From positions 1 to 64,000 of the forward strand of contig JALZUD010000012.1 of assembly GCA_023301725.1 (NCBI GenBank): 64,000 bases of DNA. Reading direction: 5' to 3'. The position numbers were made by a program, and so were the translations under genes. This document shows positions 26,666 through 36,090 of this stretch, in pieces. The DNA comes from Granulosicoccus sp. Its GTDB lineage: Bacteria > Pseudomonadota > Gammaproteobacteria > Granulosicoccales > Granulosicoccaceae. The notes below the pieces were generated by a model. It made no database searches. It had not been told where the DNA came from and saw only the letters and a program-made list of their open reading frames with translations. Each line of letters begins with the position of its first letter. Positions within the stretch are counted from its first letter, which is position 1.

Positions 26666-27487
26666 ATGCCGAAGCCAATCCGCAAAACCACCCGAAGACG
26701 CTCGCTATCAAAAATGCTTCTTAAATCAGTGCTGGTTGTTCTTTTTTTGTTTGTGGCACCCGTTGGATGCATGGTGGTTGCTCACTACTCAGGTGACCAG
26801 AATGGCGGGTACGGCCAACGCTCCAGCACAGGGCTGGCACCAGAGGCGGCCATTGAGGACGCTATAATTCAGGTGTACTCAGCAAGAGCTGCACGATGGC
26901 GTGGTGCTATCGGCGTACACACGTGGTTCGCCACCAAGCGCACCACTGAGACCAGCTATACACGACTTGAAGTGATTGGCTATCGCTTACGCTGGGGCAG
27001 AGACACTGTACGCATCAGGCCTGGAGTGCCAGATGCGATGTGGTTCGGCAGCGAACCAACCCTGCTTCGCGAGATCCGTGGTGACGAGCAGGTCGATGCC
27101 TTAATAGACAAGCTGCATGCAACGGCAAGCGCCTACCCGTATAACAAGGTGTACAAAGTCTGGCCTGGTCCGAATAGCAATACATTCGTTGCACATCTTG
27201 CGCGCCAAGTGCCACAGCTGCGACTGGAGTTGCCTTCAACAGCCGTAGGCAAGGACTACCTGCCACATGGGGCCCTTGCAGCAAGAACGCCCAGCGGCAC
27301 CGGAGTTCAGGTGTCTTTGGGAGGCTACATTGGGCTCATGGCGGGCATTGAGGAGGGAGTAGAAGTGGATCTGCTCGGACTTACCGTGGGTATCGATCTG
27401 CTACCACCGGCAATAAAGCTCCCTGGTATTGGCCGTATCGGTTTTCGTGACTCGAAGCGGATCGAACTCTACGAATCAGAAATCTGA
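26666..27487 (+). CDS. DUF3750 domain protein, membrane-anchored
   Basis: 273 residues. A hydrophobic segment at about residues 17-36 (SVLVVLFLFVAPVGCMVVAH) is a signal anchor. The rest fits DUF3750: RWRGAIGVHTWFATKRTTET, RWGRDTVRIR and YPYNKVYKVWPGPNSNTFVA, with a conserved Cys-less core, so it should face the periplasm. Function unknown. ATG at 26666. Its 3' end overlaps the next, convergent gene by 12 bases. Confidence 0.8.
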   Translation: MPKPIRKTTRRRSLSKMLLKSVLVVLFLFVAPVGCMVVAHYSGDQNGGYGQRSSTGLAPEAAIEDAIIQVYSARAARWRGAIGVHTWFATKRTTETSYTRLEVIGYRLRWGRDTVRIRPGVPDAMWFGSEPTLLREIRGDEQVDALIDKLHATASAYPYNKVYKVWPGPNSNTFVAHLARQVPQLRLELPSTAVGKDYLPHGALAARTPSGTGVQVSLGGYIGLMAGIEEGVEVDLLGLTVGIDLLPPAIKLPGIGRIGFRDSKRIELYESEI

Positions 27488-27835
27488 TTGATCTGCTTGC
27501 AATTCAGCGATGGTCTTTTGCAATTTCAAAAAATCAGCATGAACGCCCATCAACTGCTCTCGAACGTCCTCGAAATAACCTTGCAACCAGTGTGCGCAGC
27601 GTGTTTGCACCCATTCGACTTGCTCGGCGCTAAGACCTTCCAACTCGCTTAAATCCAATACGGGTTGCGAGGGCAAAGGCGGGCCAGGATAACGTGCGAT
27701 TGTCTTCTCGGCCATGCTCATCCAGCGTTGAGCTATTTCGGCATCAGGATGCTGCGAAATGGCATCAATTACCAGTTTCTGCAACATTCGCGCACGCGCA
27801 TCTTCATCTGTCGGCAAATGGTGCAAGGTTCCCAT
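27476..27835 (-). CDS. Hypothetical protein (119 residues)
   Basis: Not recognised. Soluble, largely helical and acidic; the middle has a Pro-rich ARYPGPPLPSQPVLDLSELE linker, followed by helices (LSAEQVEWVQTRCAHWLQGY; VHADFLKLQKTIAELQADQ) that may form a short coiled coil. The ATG at 27835 is preferred over the longer start at 27922 because GGAGAG lies at the right distance and the extra residues look unstructured. Convergent with the DUF3750 gene. Confidence 0.6.
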   Translation of the reverse strand: MGTLHHLPTDEDARARMLQKLVIDAISQHPDAEIAQRWMSMAEKTIARYPGPPLPSQPVLDLSELEGLSAEQVEWVQTRCAHWLQGYFEDVREQLMGVHADFLKLQKTIAELQADQSDF

Positions 27836-28058
27836 GTCGATTTCTCTCCAATATTTGAAAAAGAACGTCAAAACGGCATTATCTGACACCCCGATGGAAC
27901 AACTATCAACTATTCTTTTCATACAATGTTGAAGTCAACTCGCTAAACGTGAGCCAGGACCAGAATTTGGACCTATTTCTTTGAGTTGATACATTGTTAG
28001 TAACATTTTTCTGACAATCGGATTATGTTGCCGAGCAACGAAACAGGGATCTTGTTGA

Positions 28059-30116
28059 ATGATGTCAAAACCCACGTTAACGAAGCAGCCTGCGCTTTTT
28101 GCGTTTTTATCTATAGTCAGTCTCTTCGGACTAACTGCCTGTGGTTCCAGTTCTGTCTCGAGCATATCAAGTGATGGACAAGAGGCTTCGACTGAATCGC
28201 AAGAAGATCAGTCGCAAGACAACGGTAATAGCGAAACAGCTGGTGAGGTTGACCAGAACACAGACAACGCTGATAACCCGAGCAGTCCAAACGGCGAAGA
28301 TTTCATCGCAGCCGAAAATACTGGCGAGTCTATTCCAGCTAATCGAGTTCTGGATCCTCTACCCTCGCCGCCTCTAACAGCTGCCCCTGGCCCAGAAAGC
28401 ATTCCAGTAGTAGCCGAAACGGCAACGACCAATATTGTGGGTTACACCGCCATGCGAGATGCTTTCGGTAATGTCATTGACATCAATGATGGCCTGAGCG
28501 AAGCTGATTTTGCAGCAGGCTTGCCAGCTGCAATAGTCAGTACCCCAGCCAATGTCGATACTGCAACCAACGCACCTCCTTTCTTTGTAGACCTAGATAA
28601 TGTTGAGGTGTTCGCAGGTGAAGAGCTTGTCGTGGTTTTTGACCCTGATGACCCTGAGGGTGGATTACCGGGTATGTTTTCAGGTACTACACCCGAAAGT
28701 GGATCGTTTGATGACAATTTCGACGGTACAAAGTCACTTCGATGGAGACCGTTAGAGCCCGATGTCGGTATTCACGAATTTACGGTTACAGCAATTGATC
28801 CTCTTGTGCCGCTGTACAGAGTCGAACAAACCATACGCATCAAGGTCAAGCTACCCAGCGACCTGAGCACCATCAGGAACCTTCCACCGGGTCTCAACAA
28901 AATTGAACCACTAACGGTACGTGTGAACGATCCTGTAGTGGCGTATATCAAGGTAACTGATCCTAACGGCACAATACCTCTTCTGGATATTGCGAATCCG
29001 CCTGCGGGATCAACCATCACCGCACATCCTACTGAACCCGATATAACGATTTTGCACTTCGTGCCAGATGCGCCTGGCAATTTTGTGCTCGAGCTGATGG
29101 CCATCGATTCTGTCGATCCCAGCCTCACCGCTGTCCAGAGTGTGTCGATTGACGTGCTTGCCGCGACAGATTTTATTCGTCCCGGTGCACGCCTGCGTGA
29201 TTTAGCAGCAGGACGCGATTTGTTGTTCGGCTATGCCGCTCTGCAGAGCTACTACGAGAAGCCAGACGGCGCCTTGTACACTGATATTGCCGGGCAAGAA
29301 TTCAATTTTGTCACCACTGAAAATTCGATCAAATTCGATTACGTCAATCCTATACCCGGACTGTTTCGCTGGGCAGCCACTGATAATCTAGTGCAGTTAG
29401 CAAAATTACAAAACCAGACGGTTCATGGCCACACTCTGGTTTGGTACACCCAACTTCCCGGCTGGGTACATCGCTCTGAGCTTGATGATCGCGAGCTAAT
29501 AATGCGCGAATTCATCGACCGAGTAATGAAGCGGTATGGCCCCGACATACCTATATGGGACGTTGTTAACGAATCACTGGAAGATGACGGCACATTAAGG
29601 AACTCGGTATGGCATCAGGCTATGGGAGCGAGTTATATCGACATTGCTTTCAGGCAAGCGCGCGAATCAGCACCTGATGCGGTGCTGCTCTACAACGATT
29701 ACGATATCTCGTTCAACGGACCTAAATCAGAGGCCATGATCACCCTGATGCAGCAACTAAAAGATGCTGGTACGCCCGTTGATGGCGTTGGCTTTCAAGT
29801 GCATCTGTTCGCTGATTTTGACAAAATTGATGAGATGGAAACTCTCTTCCAGAGAGTGGCAGACATGGATCTGGATATCTACATTACAGAGTTTGACGTC
29901 TCCATGGCAGACGGGCAAACGCTAGCAGATCAAGCGCAGTTGTATGAGGACGTTCTATCAGCTTGCCTCAATCAACCAAGATGCAAAGCATTCCAGACCT
30001 GGGGCTTTACTGATACCTATTCTTGGCGTAGTCAATTTGATCCACTGCCATTCGATCGTCGCTATCAGGCCAAGCCTGCTTATTCAGCGTTGCAGCAGCG
30101 GCTCAGCGAAAACTAA
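28059..30116 (+). CDS. Secreted lipoprotein endo-1,4-beta-xylanase, GH10
   Basis: 685 residues. Lipoprotein signal peptide with lipobox LTAC (Cys at about 27), then a Ser/Glu/Asp/Asn-rich linker to about residue 90, two immunoglobulin-like segments (about 170-270 and 275-365, each ending in a SVDVL- or IRIKVKLP-type strand), then the GH10 barrel from about 370. Catalytic residues are visible: acid/base Glu505 in WDVVNESLEDDG and nucleophile Glu611 in DIYITEFDVSM; also VHGHTLVWYTQLPGW. It hydrolyses xylan main chains at the outer membrane or outside the cell. The acetylesterase pair at 57690-60791 would suit acetylated xylan. Confidence 0.93.
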   Translation: MMSKPTLTKQPALFAFLSIVSLFGLTACGSSSVSSISSDGQEASTESQEDQSQDNGNSETAGEVDQNTDNADNPSSPNGEDFIAAENTGESIPANRVLDPLPSPPLTAAPGPESIPVVAETATTNIVGYTAMRDAFGNVIDINDGLSEADFAAGLPAAIVSTPANVDTATNAPPFFVDLDNVEVFAGEELVVVFDPDDPEGGLPGMFSGTTPESGSFDDNFDGTKSLRWRPLEPDVGIHEFTVTAIDPLVPLYRVEQTIRIKVKLPSDLSTIRNLPPGLNKIEPLTVRVNDPVVAYIKVTDPNGTIPLLDIANPPAGSTITAHPTEPDITILHFVPDAPGNFVLELMAIDSVDPSLTAVQSVSIDVLAATDFIRPGARLRDLAAGRDLLFGYAALQSYYEKPDGALYTDIAGQEFNFVTTENSIKFDYVNPIPGLFRWAATDNLVQLAKLQNQTVHGHTLVWYTQLPGWVHRSELDDRELIMREFIDRVMKRYGPDIPIWDVVNESLEDDGTLRNSVWHQAMGASYIDIAFRQARESAPDAVLLYNDYDISFNGPKSEAMITLMQQLKDAGTPVDGVGFQVHLFADFDKIDEMETLFQRVADMDLDIYITEFDVSMADGQTLADQAQLYEDVLSACLNQPRCKAFQTWGFTDTYSWRSQFDPLPFDRRYQAKPAYSALQQRLSEN

Positions 30117-30134
30117 AGCCCTTGCGCTTCCAAG

Positions 30135-30174
30135 AGCCTGCGCGAAAAGCAACATATCGGCTGGTGCGCAGGCT
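30135..30174 (+). terminator. Stem-loop after the xylanase gene
   Basis: AGCCTGCGC (30135-30143) pairs perfectly with GCGCAGGCT (30166-30174) across a 22-base loop, 18 bases after the stop codon. Only a weak T-containing tail follows, so it is a likely but not certain terminator. Confidence 0.5.
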
Positions 30175-30250
30175 TGTCTAATCGAATTCAAGGTTTAGCG
30201 CGAAGCTCCTTTTCAAAGGTTGAATTCAAGACCAAACTTAAAGCTTAGTT

Positions 30251-30775
30251 TCAAGACCGAGCGTCAGAGACTCCAGCTTTGTAAGAAAACAACAGCACTA
30301 GGCCAACCAGCAACAACCCGATAAACCAAAGCAGTGACCACTCGGCAATGCTTAATGTCATAAACCGCCAATGAACCTCGGCACAGTTGCCATCCCCTTT
30401 AAACAGCAGAGATAACGTGTTTAACCAAGGTTCATTCTCTAACCAATATTGTAAGCCAGGACCACATTGAGGCACCAACTCAGGCGGCAAGTGTTGCAAC
30501 CAAACCTGACGCCCTGCTGTCACTATTCCCCCTACTGCACACAAGCTCAGTAAAGTGGCAAACAGTCGCTGAGCCCACTGGGTTCGCGCAGAGAATAGCC
30601 CGAAGAGCGCGAACAAACCAATGCCAACATAGAACATCCTTTGGGTGATACAAAGCGGACATGGGTCAAGATATAAGACTTTCTCGGCGTAGATGGCGTA
30701 ACTCATTAATCCAATGACTGAGCACAAGCACCCCAGCCACATCAAACGTCTTGAATACACGGAAGTAAGGTTCAT
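30251..30775 (-). CDS. dsbB: Disulfide bond formation protein DsbB
   Basis: 174 residues, four membrane helices. First periplasmic loop carries the CxxC pair in DPCPLCITQRMFY and the second the partner cysteines in ELVPQCGPGLQYW and KGDGNCAEVHW. It reoxidises DsbA and passes electrons to quinone. ATG at 30775 chosen; a GTG nine bases upstream is possible. It is the only Dsb gene in the window. Confidence 0.93.
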   Translation of the reverse strand: MNLTSVYSRRLMWLGCLCSVIGLMSYAIYAEKVLYLDPCPLCITQRMFYVGIGLFALFGLFSARTQWAQRLFATLLSLCAVGGIVTAGRQVWLQHLPPELVPQCGPGLQYWLENEPWLNTLSLLFKGDGNCAEVHWRFMTLSIAEWSLLWFIGLLLVGLVLLFSYKAGVSDARS

Positions 30776-30919
30776 AGAGATCACGTAACGATCGAGTTAT
30801 TGAGAGCGATGCCAATGCGCTTTTGGCCAATGATGATTCATGTGCAGGCGAGGGTATCGACGCCGTCGTCGTTGCGCTACACTCGAAATTCACGACGTCA
30901 GTATATCCGAATATATCGC

Positions 30920-31219
30920 ATGGAAATGCTAGAGACATTGCTTGACCACCCACACGCCGAGGCACTAGGTCTGCTGTTCTTTGGCACTCTGTGTCTGATC
31001 GGCCTTGTTCAAGTCGTCAGAAAAGGACTTGCGCTTGTCTTGTGGTTAGTCATGTTCACTGTGGGGCTGTTGCCAGTCGCCTATATTCTGTCTGGCTCTG
31101 ACTCGGCTTTTTTAAATTCGGCACGCGATGCAGTAACTGATGCACGCAGCAGTGCTCCTGGCATTGGCAGCAATGTGATCAAGCGTTGGTGTGCGACATT
31201 AGACGATGTATGCCGCTAG
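30920..31219 (+). CDS. Hypothetical small membrane protein
   Basis: 99 residues from ATG 30920 (an upstream start at 30800 adds a 40-residue Arg-rich stretch unlike a protein N-terminus). Two hydrophobic helices at about residues 14-28 and 36-56, then a soluble tail with two cysteines ending WCATLDDVCR. Not recognised. It lies divergent from dsbB and convergent with the next gene. Confidence 0.55.
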   Translation: MEMLETLLDHPHAEALGLLFFGTLCLIGLVQVVRKGLALVLWLVMFTVGLLPVAYILSGSDSAFLNSARDAVTDARSSAPGIGSNVIKRWCATLDDVCR

Positions 31220-31254
31220 ATCATGTGTGCCGCTGATTTAATCCATCGGCCGAG

Positions 31255-31605
31255 CTAATGGATTAAAAAATAATCAACGAAGTAGCGACCACCTTTCAAG
31301 GCGATGGTCGTCAAGGCCACAACCTGCTCTGTAGAGTGATCAAAATGTTGATCCCAGATTACGGTGAACGACTTTTCTCGTCGAAAAATCGCAACTTTTT
31401 CTCTGGCTATAGGCCGACCCCAGCTTGCTTCTCTCTGGTCGCAAGCAGCCAGGAAATCATCCTGCGTCAACACGCCTTTAAGAGACACTGAGAAATGCAC
31501 ACTGTGCATCTTGTAGTCTCGGTTGGAAACGCCGGCCATGATGTCGTCCATCATCGGCTCAGCGATTTTCAGTATTTCGTCGTCTTCAAGTTCTTGGCAG
31601 CTCAT
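31255..31605 (-). CDS. Hypothetical protein (116 residues)
   Basis: Not recognised. Small soluble protein; MMDDIMAGVSNRDYKMHSVH followed by FSVSLKGVLTQDDFLAACDQ and a beta-rich end (VAIFRREKSFTVIWDQHFD; LKGGRYFVDYFLIH) suggests an alpha+beta barrel like the NTF2/SnoaL fold, where a helix pair precedes a curved sheet. That is a structural guess. ATG at 31605. Confidence 0.55.
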   Translation of the reverse strand: MSCQELEDDEILKIAEPMMDDIMAGVSNRDYKMHSVHFSVSLKGVLTQDDFLAACDQREASWGRPIAREKVAIFRREKSFTVIWDQHFDHSTEQVVALTTIALKGGRYFVDYFLIH

Positions 31606-31657
31606 ACGTGAATGTTACACGATCAAATACCACTCGCCCCTCTAAGGGGGCGAAAAT

Positions 31658-31882
31658 TCATGCTTCTTCGCAACTCTGTCTGCCCAGTCGGTACCCTCGG
31701 TACCACTCAGCTTCCAACTCGTCTTCTGCAAAGTAAGAATAATGACAATTTTTGGGCGTTGTTCCCGTCATGCCAGCATCCATCCCTGCTGTGTGGGCTA
31801 GTGACGACGTCACGTCGTGCATCGGTTTTGATGCTCCAGAAATAACAGTATTTAAACCAACAAAATCAAACGTGCGCTTCAT
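31658..31882 (-). CDS. Hypothetical small protein (74 residues)
   Basis: Not recognised. ATG at 31882 is preceded by GGAG at a normal distance, which argues for a real gene. The C-terminal part DELEAEWYRGYRLGRQSCEE has the W/Y-rich basic look of ribosome-modulation-factor-like small proteins, but similarity is too short to assign. Cysteines at CHYSYF and the end could bind metal. Confidence 0.45.
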   Translation of the reverse strand: MKRTFDFVGLNTVISGASKPMHDVTSSLAHTAGMDAGMTGTTPKNCHYSYFAEDELEAEWYRGYRLGRQSCEEA

Positions 31883-32234
31883 CGCAGAGACTCCAAACTT
31901 AACTTAGGGATACCCGGAACATCCGAGTTGCAGCGAAGTTATCACTACTGCCTTGAACTCATCGTAAACCAAGTCTCATAAACAGCCAAAGCCCTGCGCA
32001 GATTATTAAACTTAATCCAAAGTCAGATCATTGACGCAAAACCCGTGAGAACCAAGGCGCTTTTCAGCTTGGTAATAGTACCCATAGACAGTCTTTCTTC
32101 TTGTGAGGTGGATCTCATTTTGTCGTCGAGACTAGATATTCAAGGTGTCAACAGGTTATTTGCAGTCTGTTTTAGCTCCAGCATTGCATACGAATACACC
32201 AATATCTCAGAAGTCCATTAAATGAACAGCACGC
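31883..32234. other. 352-base intergenic region, no gene seen
   Basis: Lies between the small protein gene (-) and the GGDEF-EAL gene (+), so it should hold both promoters. I find no convincing ORF, strong hairpin or repeat; only A/T-rich stretches and short pyrimidine runs. Confidence 0.6.
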
Positions 32235-34313
32235 ATGAATGATAGCGACACCTCACAAAAAATAGCTATCGCAACACAAAGCGATCCTCGCTTGACACTA
32301 ATGGCCAGAATCCAGACGCCCTTGTATCTGTTTGACGCAGATGCTTACGCGATTGTGTGGGCTAACGACATGGCTGTTGAATTCTGGGAAGCCGATTCGG
32401 CGAGCGAACTTTGTTCGCGTAACCTGAATACGGATGCGTCCGTTGCAGTGAAAGAAAACCTGAATCACATCAAACAAGACTGTTTCGAAAAGGACACCAC
32501 CGCGCTGCAACACTGGACTGTGTATCCAAATCAAGTACCAAAAACGGCTAATTTTTTGATGTCGCCGTTCAAGACTTTGGATAACCGAATGCTCCTGCTA
32601 ATGCAGGTTGAAACCCTTAGCCGTGCGCCTGATGAAGAGACACTGTATCGCACAACAGCACTCATGCACACCACGACCATGATCACGGCTTATGATGAAA
32701 ATCAAAACCTTGTCTATAGTAACGGTGCAGCTCGAGACGCAATACCAACCTCTTTTTCTGCGGGTAAAAAACGGTTAGTAAAGCTTGAAGATGCTGAACA
32801 TATCCAAATAGCCTTATCGAAGCAGCATTATTGCGACATTGAAGCTCAGGTACACACCACAAAGGGCATTCGCTGGCACTCAGTACATATTGAACGTTGT
32901 ACCAATCCCACGACTGGCAAACAGATGTTTCTTTCCACTGAAATTGACATCACAGAACAGCGTGCGGCCAAAGAACAAGCTTTTATACTCGCCTTTGTCG
33001 ACTCACTAACTAATCTGCCCAACAGGGTGGCGTTGATGAACAAGTTAAATGCCCTGCTTGGCCAAGACAAACCCGAGCGCTTTGCCGTGCTGTTTCTGGA
33101 TTTAGATAGATTCAAAAACATCAATGATTCTCTAGGTCACGCTGTTGGTGACCTACTCTTGATTCAGGTCGCTCAAAGACTGACAGATTCCGTCAGAGGC
33201 GAAGGCAGTGTTTTTAGGCTCGCAGGTGACGAATTTATAATCATACTTAACGAAATCGAGGCCTCTACCGACAGTAGCACTGTCGCGAACAGAGTCCTGA
33301 GCAGCATGGCAAAACACATGCTGATCGCAGAACACCAATTACTCATAAAAACCAGCATCGGCATTTCGCTTTACCCAGAAAACGCAGACTCCGCCAATGA
33401 GCTTCTTGAGCAAGCAGATGCTGCAATGTACGCAGCCAAGGCCAGCCAATGTGGCTACTGCTTTTTTGATTCCAGAATGTCAATGACATCTGCAAGCGAT
33501 ATCAAAAAGCGAATGGGTATTGAAAACGATCTTCAGAAAGCGGTAGAGAACAATGAATTAGAGCTTTACTACCAACCCAAGATCTCCTGTGCCAGCTTGA
33601 AGGTTTGTGGCGTGGAAGCTCTCGTGCGCTGGAATCATCCGGAGCTGGGCACGCTAGCACCCGACAGGTTCATTAGTATTGCCGAAGAAAGCGGCCAGAT
33701 AGTCGAACTGGGGCATTGGGTGCTAAATGAGGCAATGAGACAACAACGCCAATGGGAAGATGACGGCTTGCCGGTTCAGGTTTCTATCAATATCTCAGCC
33801 AGGCAGTTCGAATCCAATCAACTGGATGTCGACATTATGAATGCAATGAAATTGCACAAATGTGACCCGAGAATGATTGAACTGGAAGTCACAGAATCAA
33901 TGCTCGCAGGGGATCCAGATGGCGTGTACGAGCTTCTTCAACGGATCAGCGCTCTTGGCCTGCGCCTTACGCTAGATGACTTTGGTACTGGGTATTCAAA
34001 TCTGGCCTATCTCCAGAACTACCCACTGGACAGCATGAAGATTGACCGCCTGTTTTTGAGCGACAGCAAGCACTCAGTACTGTTGCGCACTATATTGAAC
34101 ATGGGTAGATCGCTGGGACTTGAAATGGTTGCAGAGGGTGTTGAAACAGCCGCTCAAGTTGATTGGCTCGTTAAACAAGGTTGTGACCAGATGCAAGGCT
34201 TTTACTTCAGTAGACCCAAACCTGCACGAGACATTACAGACTATTTACGCAAAGCAAGTTCGCTCTCTATAGATAGCAGCAATGCTGCCAACGATCAGGA
34301 CCACGCCGCCTGA
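32235..34313 (+). CDS. PAS-PAS-GGDEF-EAL cyclic-di-GMP protein
   Basis: 692 residues, soluble. An N-terminal PAS-like region (about 20-110, LYLFDADAYAIVWANDMAVE), a second PAS with PAC (about 130-250, ending STEIDITEQRAAKEQ), then a GGDEF domain with active-site variant AGDEF at 330-334, which still supports cyclase activity in many proteins, and an EAL domain with EAL at 461-463, DDFGTGYSNLAYLQ and MKIDRLF. Both c-di-GMP synthesis and breakdown are possible. The PAS domains would sense a cytoplasmic signal. Convergent with the AOR gene. Confidence 0.92.
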   Translation: MNDSDTSQKIAIATQSDPRLTLMARIQTPLYLFDADAYAIVWANDMAVEFWEADSASELCSRNLNTDASVAVKENLNHIKQDCFEKDTTALQHWTVYPNQVPKTANFLMSPFKTLDNRMLLLMQVETLSRAPDEETLYRTTALMHTTTMITAYDENQNLVYSNGAARDAIPTSFSAGKKRLVKLEDAEHIQIALSKQHYCDIEAQVHTTKGIRWHSVHIERCTNPTTGKQMFLSTEIDITEQRAAKEQAFILAFVDSLTNLPNRVALMNKLNALLGQDKPERFAVLFLDLDRFKNINDSLGHAVGDLLLIQVAQRLTDSVRGEGSVFRLAGDEFIIILNEIEASTDSSTVANRVLSSMAKHMLIAEHQLLIKTSIGISLYPENADSANELLEQADAAMYAAKASQCGYCFFDSRMSMTSASDIKKRMGIENDLQKAVENNELELYYQPKISCASLKVCGVEALVRWNHPELGTLAPDRFISIAEESGQIVELGHWVLNEAMRQQRQWEDDGLPVQVSINISARQFESNQLDVDIMNAMKLHKCDPRMIELEVTESMLAGDPDGVYELLQRISALGLRLTLDDFGTGYSNLAYLQNYPLDSMKIDRLFLSDSKHSVLLRTILNMGRSLGLEMVAEGVETAAQVDWLVKQGCDQMQGFYFSRPKPARDITDYLRKASSLSIDSSNAANDQDHAA

Positions 34314-34344
34314 AACACATTCAAGCAGGCGAATACACGCTAGA

Positions 34345-36054
34345 TCACGCCCACCACAAGTTGGCCGCTTTACTCACCTCGTCGGTGTGAAATCTGGCTG
34401 CCTTGTCACTTGGTGGAAGTTGCTCTGTATAAAAAAACTGAGGCAATTCATCATCTGTCTCACCGAAACCTGCTGAGCGATTGAATTCATTTTCCAGTTG
34501 CAAGGTTTGCTTGCCCAACTCAGCAAAAAAACTGGTGGGCAACTGAACACCGTGTGCATCGTTTATTGCCTGAACAATGAAATCCAGTTGTTCGTTGGTA
34601 ACAGAGCGCCCAAACACGCAAAGCCCGAGCGAATCCACAGCCGCACACATGACTTGAATGTCCAAGCTCACTGCTACTAACTCCTCGACGCTCTTCCCTT
34701 TGCAATCATAAGATGGCAAATTTCCAGCGGTATGATCAGCTCCCTGCGCAGTCATCATCATGGTAAGCCCTGTGACTTCGATAACGCGCGGATCATAGGC
34801 ACTGATAGCCTGGCGCTTAATAACTGGCACTCGGGCAACCTTGAGCGCTTCACCCACACGCGCTGTACCTTGCGCGTAGAACTGGCCTGCTTCGCTTCCG
34901 GAGCGGATGTCGTTGACCACATCGTGCATGAATTGTACGTCGCCAAACTGACCCTTGCCGGCGTCCATAAGAACACCAATGGTGCCTCCAAGCTCAATAG
35001 TGTCGATACCCAGATCATTTGCCTGATAATTTAGCGCCGCCAGATCATCAGGATCATCCAGACCACAGTTGGTGCCCAGCAAACCTATAGTTTCGTACTC
35101 AATGGGAGAGACGACTTCATTGCCATCTGCATCGGCATAAACGTTACTACATTGGATAATGCAACCAGGCATACACGCATGGGTTTGAATACCTCCACGT
35201 TCTATGTTTTGTTCACGTAGAAAATCGCCACCGAGTTTGAATTTTCCAAGCTCAGTATCCTGAGCCTGTCCGCCAGAAAAATTCTTTACGGGAATACCAC
35301 CAACGTGATTCGTGTAGTCGGCGACCATAGCAGTGCCCGTTTGCTGAAATGCTTGGATAGCCGGTTCAGCATCGAGCAATTTACGGTATTCCTTCACAGC
35401 ACCCATCACTTTTTTACGTTCATGCAAGGGCGGCATACGGTCCAGATCAACGATAATCGCCTTGACTTTCTTAGACCCCATGACGGCGCCCACACCACCG
35501 CGGGCAGCTAAACGTGACGGACGTAAATCTACATCACTAAAAGCGATACCAGAGAGCAAACCCTGATACTCACCCACCGGTCCACAAATCGCCAAACTGA
35601 CTTTTTTGCCGAAGCGCTCATGCAGTTTTTCAGCAGCTTCGAAATTTCCTAACCCCAGATACTCACTTGCATCAAGGAATGTAATCTCACCACCTTTGGC
35701 AAAGTGAATCATCGTCCAGCTCTCACAAGCACCTTCCAACGTTAAACCAGCGATTTGCAACTGGCCCAGTGCGAAAGCGAAAGTGCCTCCGCCGTTGGCT
35801 TCCTTAATTCCCAGTGTAAGAGGACTTTTGCAGCCAACACTCACCCTGTTAGCGTTCGAAAAGTTGGTGCCGGCAAAAGGTCCCGCAGAAAAAATCAACG
35901 GATTTTCAGGTGAGAGTGGATCTACCGAACCCAGATTGCGCTCTGTGAATGTCTTGGCAATAAGGTAGCGTCCCGCCTTGACGATATCCTCTCCTTCGAG
36001 CTCTTCGGAGCGGATTTGCTGTGTAGACAGATCAATATGATGATAATGGCGCAT
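34345..36054 (-). CDS. Aldehyde:ferredoxin oxidoreductase family (tungsten/molybdopterin) protein
   Basis: 569 residues, AOR-family tungstopterin enzyme. The N-terminal domain shows PLIFSAGPFAGTNFSNANRV and GVGAVMGSKKVKAIIVD. The [4Fe-4S] ligands appear as Cys294, Cys298 and Cys302 in ACMPGCIIQCSN plus Cys479 in SLGLCVFG: here the first spacing is three residues, against two in Pyrococcus AOR. Family members oxidise aldehydes to acids with ferredoxin as acceptor. It lies 36 bases after glcF and is last in that operon, so a two-carbon substrate such as glycolaldehyde or glyoxylate is conceivable. Metal and substrate are inferred. Confidence 0.88.
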   Translation of the reverse strand: MRHYHHIDLSTQQIRSEELEGEDIVKAGRYLIAKTFTERNLGSVDPLSPENPLIFSAGPFAGTNFSNANRVSVGCKSPLTLGIKEANGGGTFAFALGQLQIAGLTLEGACESWTMIHFAKGGEITFLDASEYLGLGNFEAAEKLHERFGKKVSLAICGPVGEYQGLLSGIAFSDVDLRPSRLAARGGVGAVMGSKKVKAIIVDLDRMPPLHERKKVMGAVKEYRKLLDAEPAIQAFQQTGTAMVADYTNHVGGIPVKNFSGGQAQDTELGKFKLGGDFLREQNIERGGIQTHACMPGCIIQCSNVYADADGNEVVSPIEYETIGLLGTNCGLDDPDDLAALNYQANDLGIDTIELGGTIGVLMDAGKGQFGDVQFMHDVVNDIRSGSEAGQFYAQGTARVGEALKVARVPVIKRQAISAYDPRVIEVTGLTMMMTAQGADHTAGNLPSYDCKGKSVEELVAVSLDIQVMCAAVDSLGLCVFGRSVTNEQLDFIVQAINDAHGVQLPTSFFAELGKQTLQLENEFNRSAGFGETDDELPQFFYTEQLPPSDKAARFHTDEVSKAANLWWA

Positions 36055-36090
36055 CGTGGCGGCTAAGATTGTGTTCCAAAGGATTGCACA

